20,049 nt of DNA, from the NCBI GenBank assembly GCA_021464525.1, contig JADRCO010001353.1:1-20049 (forward strand), read 5' to 3'. The stretch comes from Rhizophagus sp. LPA8_4_AMF. Taxonomy: Eukaryota; Glomeromycota; Glomeromycetes; Glomerales; Glomeraceae. The position numbers were made by a program, and so were the translations under genes. Positions 1 to 9,001 of the stretch are shown one piece after another. The notes under the pieces were generated by a model. That model worked only from the letters and a program-made list of their open reading frames with translations, was not told the origin of the DNA and made no database searches. Numbering within the stretch: the stretch's first letter is position 1; each line of letters starts with the position of its first letter.

Positions 1-41
1 CACTTAAAAAAATGATCTACAGTAAAAAAAGTTTAGATAAT

Positions 42-157
42 TTTATCCGGATTTCGGTTTCTATCCGGATATATCCGGATTTTTATCCGAGTCGGATAAT
101 CCGGATAGAAACCGGATATTTTTTTTAGTTTATCCGGATGACGGTTTCTGCCCGGAT
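42..157. repeat. Foldback repeat built from ATCCGGAT palindromes
   Basis: Five copies of the palindromic octamer atccggat lie at 45, 63, 73, 99 and 132. A perfect 16-bp inverted repeat joins them: cggtttctatccggat at 55-70 and its complement at 99-114, with a 28-base spacer. A third, direct copy with two changes (cggtttctgcccggat) sits at 142-157. The block is GC- and CpG-rich beside very AT-rich flanks. It could be the end of a DNA transposon or a MITE-like hairpin, but no transposase or target duplication is visible. One further tatccggata occurs alone near 9281. Confidence 0.6.
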
Positions 158-1060
158 TGAAACACTAGGCTGTAATGCTGTAATTAGGCTGTAATATTGT
201 AATTTGGTAGAAATACCTTAATGCTATTATTTTAATGTGATACAAATTTAAAATAAAAGAAATATATTATAACAGTAAAATTACAATAGTCCATAATTAT
301 GTTGTGAAATTGTAATTTTCAGGGGTGCATAAAACGCGTCATATTTTTTGCATGTTTTTTTGCATTTTATATACGCGTTTGTGTAAAGTTAAAAACTATA
401 TAATAAACCAAAATTCCTAGGGATGGGTAGTTGAAGATGAATGGTGGGAAAAATTAGTTTTTTTAAGTTTTTTCCAAAAATTTATAATAAATTAGCATAA
501 TATCTTTAATAATTAGATAATTTTATGCATAATTTACATATAAACTTTTTTACAAAAAAAGTTTTTATTTACTTTTGTTTTTAATTATAATTACCCTTTA
601 AAATTACAATTACACAACATATATATAGTATTGAATTATTGTAATTTACCTCTGAAATTGATTTTATCAAAATCCAAAATTCAAAATTTTAATTTCAGCC
701 GATTCATAATTCTGGCTGAAATTAACGTAATTTCGGTCAAATCTGTAATTCCAGCCAAAATCATCATTGATATGATGATCTTTTCTTTTTGAAAATAGCC
801 ATTCCACAAAAATTGATTTTGATAGGAATGCCACTAGAATTTTATGTAACTTTACTTTTCTTTTTAGAAATTTTTATAACACCTGCCAAAATTAATGTTA
901 TAATTCTGGCTGAAATTACATATTTAATTTTAGAATTATAATATTACAGCTTAGTTATGGCATTACAATTTAATTACAATATTACTTTTGCTTTTAATAT
1001 AAGTAGGTTGCAACCTATTACATATGACACTGTATCTTAATATTATAGCTATGATTAACA
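158..1060. other. AT-rich repeat-derived DNA with 'ggctgaaatta' motifs
   Basis: No gene is seen here. Four copies of ctgtaat or near copies occur at 172-205. A dispersed motif appears in both orientations: attctggctgaaatta at about 709-724 and 904-918, and attccagccaaaat at about 747-760. An inverted partner, gccaaaattaa, is at 885-895. A fourth copy of the motif lies at 4751-4769. This is consistent with fragments of one repeat family, each carrying a GGC/GCC core in AT-rich sequence. Confidence 0.4.
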
Positions 1061-1445
1061 TCTTTACATATGACTGTAGGTAAAATAGTTGAATTACTAG
1101 CTGGTAAAAGTATATTAAAATATGGATTGCAATATAATACTGCATTTAATGATATTAAAGTTGAAGATACAAGTAAAATTTTAATTAAACATGATTATAA
1201 TTATTTCAGAAAGAATTACATAATATCTGATATAACAGAAGAATCATTGTTCATATATATTTTTTTGGATCAGTATACTATTAAAAATTAAACTATATAG
1301 TAGTAGATAAAATGCATGTAACTGAAGAGCAAAGTGACCAAGAGCAGTATTGATAAGATAACTGATAGAAAGATATTCAAGAAATAGTGAATTATGTTTA
1401 GATAAGATGAAAAGAGATTGTTTAGTTAAATACAGAGCAAGTATA
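1061..1445 (+). pseudogene. Decayed fragment of RNA polymerase III second-largest subunit (RPC2/POLR3B-like)
   Basis: The translation follows the conserved hybrid-binding part of RPC2 in order. First comes MTVGKIVELLAGK (from 1070), then KVEDTSKILI, YNYFRKNY and ITEESL. From 1267 in another frame come GSVYY, a stop, KL and VVDKMH. From 1338 in a third frame come PRAVLIR, a stop, and then KMKRDCLVKY-RASI, ending at 1445. RPC2 has MTVGK-IELLAGK, GPVYYQKLKHM, GPRAVLTRQPTEGRSRDGG and EMERDCLIGYGAS in the same order and spacing, about 124 codons against about 125 here. The CLVKYRAS end matches RPC2 rather than the Pol II subunit RPB2 (CQIAHGAA). Stops lie at 1282, 1335 and 1359, and at least two frameshifts are present, so it is dead. 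Weak similarity may extend a little upstream of 1061. Similarity stops abruptly at 1445, so this is a fragment rather than a whole retrocopy. Most replaced residues are explained by G-to-A or C-to-T changes, for example Gly to Asp/Asn/Arg, Gln to stop, His to Tyr and Thr to Ile. Confidence 0.88.
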
Positions 1446-1989
1446 CAGTCAACTCTCTATATAGTCACCTCCCTTATCATAATTACAATCATTTATATAG
1501 TCACCTTAGTTGAGTATCCCAAATTTTTACATATAAAATCTAGCTTATATAGTCCCATTTTGCATATAGTCATTATTACACCAATTTCTAAAAATTTTAT
1601 ATTAAAAAAATATTATATATAATTATATAATTAATTTGTAATTATAAAAAGTTATTCATTTTGAATTTTATTTACATTAAAGATATACATCAAGAACTAT
1701 TGCAAAAATATATGTAATCTAGTAAGACTGTCATACACTGAAACTAAAAAATGAAGTGATCTGTTCGAATAACTAACCAACTAATTTGTTAATTGTGATT
1801 CTTTCCAAAGCCCACTGATATTATAATTATAACAGAGAAGCCTTACAAAGTTATTCATTTTGATTGGTAAATCAGTTTGTAATATTAAAACTGATCAGAT
1901 TAGTTTTAAAAATGATTTACACATATAAATTCACAATTTCATAATTAAATTTACAAAACACAAAATTGAGAATAACTTCTAATCCAGTG
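1446..1989. other. AT-rich DNA with 'tatatagtca' repeats, no gene
   Basis: Directly after the RPC2 fragment, variants of tatatagtcacc or atatagtc recur near 1458, 1495, 1547 and 1566. An open frame at 1407-1622 begins inside the RPC2 remnant and continues into this repeat, so it is not a gene. The rest (1630-1989) is AT-rich with no recognisable coding or RNA feature. Confidence 0.4.
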
Positions 1990-2208
1990 ATTGAATTTTG
2001 ATGAATTTTATATCATTAGATTCATCTTATTAAGATAAATCTAATAATAGTAAGATCATTTCTTCATGATTGATATTGACAGAGATATTACTCTAAAACC
2101 ACTTAATAATTTTTAATTTCAAAAATATTGAATTTTGATGTATTTTATATCATTAGATTTGTCTCATCATGACGAATCAAATGGTGGTAAGATCATCTCT
2201 TTATAAAG
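1990..2208. repeat. Diverged direct repeat (about 80 bp, 137-bp spacing) carrying a hairpin
   Basis: Copy 1 (about 1990-2065) and copy 2 (about 2127-2205) both start with attgaattttgatg and share the ttttatatcattagatt and gtaagatcat blocks. Each contains a small inverted repeat. In copy 2 it is gatttgtc...gacgaatc (2156-2178), nearly complete with a CpG in the right arm. In copy 1 it has decayed to gattcatc...gataaatc. Aligned differences are about ten transitions and three transversions by eye, and copy 1 usually carries the A or T state. Confidence 0.65.
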
Positions 2209-2418
2209 TATTTAAGTATAATTCTGATTAAAATTATGTTAATTTTTGGACAGAATTGTGATTTATATATATACAAAATTTTTTATATAATCACATCTCT
2301 TTATAATCACCAAAAGAAAAGATCAACTTAAACTCTTTCTGGCAATCACTTTGGTCAATAATTTTGCTAAAGAATATTTTATTTTTTATGCAACTCTACT
2401 ATTATAAACTTCCTAAAA

Positions 2419-2901
2419 ATGCCTACTAATGCTAAAATAATAGCCATGTCTCTAAACACATAGCAAAAAAATAAGACTTTAATACTGATGATATTACCAA
2501 GTCTTCAGCTTCTGATAATGAAACTTTCCAGTCCTCTGCTCTTCCTAAATATTTTTGAACTACTACTAAGATTATTATAGACCAAGATTTTACAGCTGAA
2601 ATGGTGGCTGATATGGATTTTGATATATCTACTCCTCAAACTAATACCATTACATCTTCTTTCTCCTCCTACAGTTATTGCTATTGCTACTCTTCTTCCC
2701 ACTACTATTGCTGCGTTTAGTACACCTCTCACAGACGCATTCCCTAATTCTGCTGACATGTCTATGCATAATCTAGAACTCACCCTTCTAAACGTGTCAC
2801 CTATTTAGGATACTACTAATGTGCCTTCTACCAATCGGCCTTCTGGTCCAGTTATAGATGTCACTCAATATACTTTAGATAAATCCCAAATTCCAAATTA
2901 A
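2419..2901 (+). pseudogene. Broken Ser/Thr/Pro-rich ORF, unrecognised (probably repeat-borne)
   Basis: Long stretches read like protein but lie in different frames. A frame from 2419 reads MPTNAKIIAMSLNT and then a stop. A frame from 2475 reads DFNTDDITKSSASDNETFQS and on to a TGA at 2556, continuing with DQDFTAEMVADMDFDIS. After a shift near 2660 comes the Pro/Thr/Ala-rich part in the frame of the 2620-2808 open frame, then a TAG at 2806. Beyond that lies PSTNRPSGPVIDVTQYTLDK, ending at a TAA at 2899. At least two internal stops and two frameshifts show it is dead. The codons are much richer in C and G than the flanks, which supports former coding use. I do not recognise the family; a transposon accessory or gag-like ORF is only a guess. 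Its last third is duplicated in the next repeat unit. Confidence 0.5.
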
Positions 2902-3150
2902 TTATGACATCCAAAATGTACAAATCCTAAATTATTATAGCATTTTAAATTAATTATGATATTTCAAATTAAACGTGTCACCTATTTAGGATACTACTAA
3001 TATGCCTTCTACCAATCGGCCTTCTGGTCCAGTTATAGATGTCACTCAATATACTTTAGATAAATCCCAAATTCCAAATTAATTATGACATCCAAAATGT
3101 ACAAATCCTAAATTATTATAGCATTCTAAATTAATTATGATATTTCAAAT
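2789..3150. repeat. Near-perfect tandem duplication of a 181-bp unit
   Basis: Unit 1 (2789-2969) and unit 2 (2970-3150) start with taaacgtgtcacctatttag and end with gatatttcaaatt. I see only two differences, both transitions: aatgtgcc against aatatgcc, and gcatttt against gcattct. The unit carries the end of the 2419-2901 pseudogene plus part of the AT-rich array that follows. The two copies are far more alike than the other repeat pairs nearby, so the duplication is recent, or a collapsed or misassembled array cannot be excluded. Confidence 0.85.
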
Positions 3151-3250
3151 TAATTACAACATTCCAAATTAATTATAACATCCCAAATTAATTATGACAT
3201 TCCAAAATTAATTATAATATTTTAAAATTAATTATAATATTACATTTAAA
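2884..3250. repeat. Degenerate array of an about 20-bp AT-rich unit
   Basis: Variants of ccaaattaattatgacatt recur almost head to tail, for example near 2892, 3072, 3143, 3163, 3184 and 3205, with ttaaaattaattataatatt as the most degraded form. The array begins inside each 181-bp unit and continues beyond the second one, fading into plain AT-rich DNA by about 3300. Variation among units is mostly g/a and c/t. Confidence 0.55.
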
Positions 3251-3534
3251 AAATTATAATATTTTAAATATATAATTTTATATTTTAAATTATCTAATAA
3301 AAAATTTTGATATAAAATATTAATTTTAAAAAATAATATAAATTTTAAATCCAATTGGAAGTATGAATATTACTCTCAGATTAATTTTGGAAGAATTTTA
3401 ATATTTATATAATTACAATAAATAATATTTATAATAGTTTTTTTTTATTATGTAGTTAGATTCATTACTTACCAAAATGTAGCATAAAGACATAATCTTT
3501 ACCCTTTGGTTAACTCAGGGTTACTTGGCCATTC
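3251..3534. other. AT-rich DNA with no gene seen
   Basis: Almost pure A/T up to about 3420, then more mixed sequence. No open frame, RNA gene or clear repeat is supported. Confidence 0.4.
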
Positions 3535-3789
3535 TTAGATAGATAAATTTTACAAGAGAATCATTTGCATCACTTATGAAGCATTGCACTATACTAATTG
3601 GTATTAGAGAGATCCTTTGTCTTATAAAAATTTACCTTTTCTGATCATTTGATCTATCTTATTTTTAGATAATTTTTACAAGGGAATTGTTTGCATCATC
3701 CATGAAGTATTGCACTGTGCTAATTGTGTCAAAGAGATCCTTTGTCTTGTAAAAATTTATTCTTTCTTGATGATCATTTGATCTATCTC
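3535..3789. repeat. Two diverged direct copies of an about 126-bp unit
   Basis: Copy 1 (3535-3660) and copy 2 (3665-3789) share, in order, ttagata...tttttacaag, tttgcatca, atgaag-attgcact, ctaatt, agagatcctttgtctt and tgatcatttgatctatct. In ungapped blocks the differences are almost all transitions: a/g in agaga/aggga, c/t in aagcat/aagtat, two a/g in cactatact/cactgtgct. Copy 1 is also bounded by agatagat at 3537 and atctatct at 3652, a short inverted pair. No coding potential is visible. Confidence 0.7.
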
Positions 3790-5569
3790 ATGTGATTTCA
3801 TTCTTTACATGTGATACCCTTTATTTTATTCCTTTGTTGAGTTCTTTTCTTAATAACTTATTAACTCAACAATATCTATTACCATTGGTTTCACAATTTT
3901 TATGACCAAATTCAATTCTTGGAGGTGATTTTCATTTTTTCAGTTTTCCATTTCAAAATTTTTAATTAGGTAATTTTAATTAATTGATTGATTTGGTATA
4001 ATATCTTCCTATCCCATTAATTTCTAGTATTCTCACTAATACTTAATTACTATCATATTTTTATGATTACTTCTAGTTTACTATGATTTTTGGGTGTTAT
4101 GTTTTATTGGTATAGATCATACATGGTTTAAACATATGATTTAATAGTTAATTTAAAAGATACCTCTCAATAAAAAAATTATTATTTTTTTCAAAAATTC
4201 ATGTTCACATAATGATCACATCCTTTCACTCTCCACATAATAATGTTGGCTAAAAATCATGTGAGCGTGAATTTTTGTTGAAAATGCAAAGTAACAATAA
4301 TGTTGTCTATTTCATGGAACAATCCATTCTCACTGACGGAACTTAAGTACATTCTTAACGATAGTATATTTGGTGACGAGTAATATACTAATATATGATT
4401 ATATATAACTAATGTACAGTACATCACGATTCACAAGTATTGATTATTGTCTGCAGAAAACAGTTTTAATATCATTTTCGTCTTAGGAACTTTAATGAAA
4501 ATAATTGATAAAAATTAACTTTTTATCTTATTTTTTTTTTGGGAGGGTTCAAACCGGAATAATCTGAAAGTTACTGTACTGTATATACCAAAATTTGATA
4601 TCAAGTTATAAACAAGTGTTATGAAAATTGACATTTCAACTTGGACGGCATAATTTCAGATGCAGTCTTTACAGCATATCTGGTATCTTATTAATATCAG
4701 GTAAACCTTTAATTAGGTCAACACTATTATTGTAAGTTTTACCCGGCCGAATATTCCAGCCAAAATTAATACCGATACATTACATAATCATTATGTATAG
4801 TATTTAAATAATTATAACGTAAGTATATTATATAACCGAGAATTTGTTTAGATAATTTACTTTATATACTAATGAATGAATAATTAATTATAGGATAATT
4901 AAAATAATTAATTATTGTTAAAATTATTAAAACTTAAATGTTTTCGAACTTGACATTTTCAATATACGCTCGTACATATTACATTCATTTAATAACAATA
5001 GATAGATATATATATTTTTTTAAAGTAATCAATGCGGTTGATACAATTGTTTCATAAACAAAATGCGAAATCAACGTAATTGAACGTTATGATATATTAT
5101 GTAAATCATCAATATACAATATTCAAATAAATTCTTCCATTTTTTTTTTTTTTTTCCTGACATTTCCTGCGATAAATATTTAAAAATATAAATCGGTTAT
5201 CGGTATAATTAAGTATAACCCAGATTAATTAATTTATTTATTATTTATTTTTATAATTTACATATCAAAAATAAAAAAAAAACAACAGTTATTAATATAC
5301 ATGGATAAATAACAGGATAAATCCGTAAAAATGAAGAAATCGGTATAAAATTTTTTTTTTTAAAAAAAAAAAAAAAATTTTTCCTTTAAAATTTTTTTTA
5401 TTTTTGTTTTTTTTCCAAATAATAAATAAACAATGAACAATATCATAGAATACCTTCCTTTGTATTATAAATGCATGATAAAGTTTTCGTTATTTTTAGA
5501 TTATCTAAAAAAAAAAAAATTTTTTTATAGTCGATCTCTATAATAATTTTTAATTTACCCTCTCACGAT
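3790..5569. other. Gene-poor AT-rich DNA
   Basis: No gene is recognised on either strand. A more balanced stretch lies near 4200-4400, without an open frame. A repeat-family motif (attccagccaaaattaat) sits at 4753-4770. Block-like A/T homopolymer junctions appear at about 5141-5156 and 5350-5400. Confidence 0.4.
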
Positions 5570-6060
5570 CATTTGAATCACATTTGAATCATTTGAATTT
5601 GAATGATTTTTTTTAATAGAAGGAAAAATGGAAAAATGGAAGATTTTTTTTTCAAAAATTAACTAACGAAAATTTTAACCAAATTCATTAATGTTCTTAA
5701 ATGGTATGTTCCTAAATAGCATCCAAATAGCATCCAAATAGCATCCAAATGGACATCCAAATTAACATCCAAAATTACATCTAAATGGCACATAGGATGT
5801 GAAATTTACTTTATATATTTTTAAAAAATCGCGTACCTAATACGTACCTAATAAGTACCTAATAAGTACCTAAAAATCAGGTTTTTTAAAAAGAACCCTA
5901 AAGAGATCAGATCATCTGGTAATACAAGAAAAAAAAAATTATTCCAGTATTTCCAGTATTAATACCTGTCATTAAAGTTCAATCCAATTCAAAAAAAAAT
6001 AAAAATAAAAATAAAAATAATGAAATGTTTGAAATGTTTTTGAAATGTTTTGAAATGCGT
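5570..6060. repeat. Cluster of several unrelated short tandem repeats
   Basis: At least six different short repeats sit within about 490 bases: catttgaat units (about 5579-5604); aaatagcatcc, an 11-bp unit, from 5714 decaying to about 5789; gtacctaataa at 5833, 5844, 5855 and 5866, exactly 11 bp apart; ttccagta twice near 5942; aaaat/aaaaataaa units at about 5990-6018; and ttgaaatgtt units at about 6020-6056. No gene overlaps them. Such clustering suggests local replication slippage. Confidence 0.7.
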
Positions 6061-7975
6061 TATTTTGTAATCAGAAATGTGATGGATTTACAATACATAA
6101 AAATGGTAACGCGCAAAGAATAGAAAAAAAACTTTCGATTACGAAAACAACTTGCATTTCGAACTTTAAAAACTTGATTTTTGTAAGTTCAGATGATCTT
6201 TTCATTATTTTTTTTTTGATTCAATCCATTTAATAAAATGAATGAACTTAAAAAAAGTAATTTGTATTAACCTGATGATGACATCTTTATTAAATAAATG
6301 TGAGTACATTCGGCATACATTCGGGATTCTCCTTTTTTAATTACGTTTAATATTATTATTACACCAAAATTGTTATTATAGACTGTACGTTCGTTGACTA
6401 AAAGATCTTCATTAATGTTAGATTTCGGTAAGAGAGATCCGCTTTTTCCTTTTCTCATCGAAAAGCTCGGACATACAAAAGATGTCATCATACCTTGTGG
6501 GGAAAATTAAGCCAAATAGTCGGAGTGGTAAATTCCGTATTTTCTGCAAGTAAGAAATGACATAATTAAAGAAGGGGGTGTTTCATTTGAAAGAGATTCT
6601 GAAAAAATTTTTATTTATAGGTAATAGGTTATTGTTCCATCGTATAAACCATACTTGCTACGTTCGTACATGATGATAAAGTTTTGCAAAGTAAATAAGT
6701 AATATTACTATGGAAGGACCCTTTGTTTTTTATTGACAAGATCTGCATGCATTATTTTGCATAAAATACATACTAATTCATTTTAGTACCATTTCTCGTT
6801 TGTTGTGGGGAGAAAAAGAAAAACTCTTAGGTCATTGTTTATAAAGATATGGTGCGAAATCTTTTAGGTTTATAAATTATGCTGAAACGCCTAGAAAAAA
6901 TCTAATGCAAAACAAAACTGTACTTGTTACTCGTCATAAATACGTTGTCATAATTTGATTCGTTAAACGAATGTTTTTAAAGTTCGAAAAGAGTAAACAT
7001 TTTTTTGTTTCGTGAATAGGAAAGAGAAAAGAGTAATTCAATAAGAGATTAAAAGGAAAGGATTGTTTATATTTATATGAGAAAGCATGTCGGCGTTTTA
7101 TATTTATTATTTTTTCTTTTTCGATTTCGAGAAATATTAAAAAGTAAACTTAGAGCATTAGTAGGCATCAAAGATACAGTAATTACAGTATTTTTTGTAG
7201 TGGTCATAATGAAAAAAAGCCAAGATGTCAGATGATTATCTATTATTGCATTATTATTATTATAAAACTTATTTTTTTTTGGTCTATTCAAAGAAAAATT
7301 TGTTTGTCAAACAAAAAATATCCGACTGGACTGCGGCATTTCAATAAAAGGATAATTTTAGCCAAAATTAGGTTTTTCTTCTTTTCCTAAATTGAAATTT
7401 AGAAGGAGATATTAAAAAAATGTAATGTATTTATCAGATATAAAATTGATTGGATAATGCAAAATTATGCAAATATATGCAAGATTATGCTGATTATGTT
7501 AAATTTTTATGTTGTATTATATTATCCAAACATCCAACAACCCTCTTTTTGACCCTTTTTTAATGCATGGCTTAGGAAATTCACTTATTCCACGTTTAAC
7601 AACGTTTAAAAAACTTTTTTTTTAAGCTTAAATAGGTTTTACTGTTCCTTTTTTTTTTTTTTATTATAAAAAATGCATTATCTTTAATATATCTATTAAA
7701 ACTGTCGTACTCCATAGTTAAAAATTATGTTGTTATCGTTATTGTGGTTATTGTGATAATTAGATTTGTGTACTTTTATGTATTTATGTACATCGGAGTA
7801 ATAACGATTTCCGAGAAAGAAAATAAAAAAAAGAAATAATGAACTTTTTTTTTTTCACGTACAATAAATGCACATTATCTAGTGTTCGTTACAAAAAGAA
7901 AAAAACGCGATAAATGATAATCCCAAAAAAAAAGTAAAAGTAAAATAAAATTTGATAAAAATTTTTTTTTTTTGA
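6061..7975. other. Intergenic DNA with one more balanced island (6370-6630)
   Basis: No gene is supported. The stretch 6370-6630 is less AT-rich and is open for 40-70 codons in more than one minus-strand frame, including one at 6491-6267. AG acceptor-like sites occur on the minus strand near 6550 and 6612. None of the translations is recognisable, so it may be a transcribed non-coding or untranslated piece, or a decayed exon. Confidence 0.3.
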
Positions 7976-8100
7976 TCCCGTCCCTTTCCCCCCCCCCAAA
8001 AAAAAATACAGACCCCCCTCCCTTCCCTTTAAAAAACTTTCTTCCCCTTCATTCATCCCTTAAAAAAAAAAAAAAAATTTTTTTTCAACCCCTTAAAAAT
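7976..8100. other. C-run and homopolymer block of doubtful quality
   Basis: A run of ten C (7988-7997) is followed at once by nine A, then cccccc, cccttcccttt, and long A and T runs. C-runs of this kind are out of place in DNA this AT-rich. It may be consensus noise next to homopolymers in the assembly, or a real polypyrimidine tract. Confidence 0.45.
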
Positions 8101-8581
8101 AATTTTTAATTTTTTACTTTAAAATACACAAATCAAATAAAATTAAAAAATTTTTTTTTTTTTGTTCTAATTTCTTTGTTTTATTCGATAATTCTCCTCG
8201 CATACATTTATTTACCTTCCAATTACAGTTCATATTTGTTACTTAAACAAGAGTTATGAATAATGAACTAAATGCAATACCTAATTATTTTTTTTTTTTT
8301 TCGGGCTGTGCGTTTTTTTTTTTTACTAATCGCATGGTTATTGCATACCAATATAATCATCTAAATTAGTATTAGGAATTTTTGAAAAATTGAAATTTAA
8401 TTTTTAAATTAAACGATTTATTAAGTTAATTAAATTAGGTAAATTTGGTAAATAACATATGATTTACGCATTTATTTATTTACTTTACAATAAAATTGCT
8501 AATAATTACAAAGTAAATCATTCCAAAACTTTTTTAACATGTTTATTTATCTTGAAACATTTCTTGAAACCAATGAATGTT

Positions 8582-8647
8582 GAAAAAGGAAAAAAAAAGA
8601 AAAAAAGAAAAGAGAAAAAAAGGAAAAAAAAAAGGAAAAAAAAAAAA
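8582..8647 (+). repeat. Polypurine (A/G) tract
   Basis: Sixty-six consecutive purines, mainly A with single or paired G. The lysine/arginine-rich open frame that crosses it is only a by-product of this tract. Confidence 0.8.
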
Positions 8648-8968
8648 TAAATCAACAAAAAACAAATAATTATCAAGCCACGAAGAGAAGAAAAAAAATC
8701 ATATCATATGATATCAATCAATTACGGTACATGAGATAACTTTTTTTTATTTTTTATTGTTTATCAGATTACCGGATATTCCAAGCCTGTTGATAATAAT
8801 TTTTTTTTTTTTTTAAAAAAAAAAATCAATTTAAACCAAATAAAACTAATTAAACCATATAAAATAATATTTTTAAATAAATTAAATCATGTTTTTTTTC
8901 ATGTTTTTTTTCATTGTAGAAAAGAAAACAAAGAAAAAAAAATGATTCGAAAAAAAAAAATAACAAGA

Positions 8969-9001
8969 TTTATTTATTTATTTATTTATTTATTTATTTT
9001 T
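8969..9001. repeat. TTTA tetranucleotide microsatellite
   Basis: About eight uninterrupted ttta units. Confidence 0.9.

Noticed and set aside
963-1145. Minus-strand open frame of 60 codons
   Set aside because: Antisense to the RPC2 remnant and adjacent AT-rich DNA; no recognisable protein content.
1407-1622. Plus-strand open frame of 71 codons
   Set aside because: Its first 13 codons are the end of the RPC2 fragment; the rest runs into 'tatatagtca' repeats.
2505-2783. Minus-strand open frame of 92 codons
   Set aside because: Antisense shadow of the Ser/Thr/Pro-rich pseudogene, which explains its length through low stop density.
4541-4561. ggttcaaaccgg, resembling a tRNA T-loop
   Set aside because: No acceptor stem, anticodon arm or D-arm can be folded around it.
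8459-8650. Lys/Arg-rich open frame
   Set aside because: Its basic tail is simply the polypurine tract; the front half is AT-rich without protein features.
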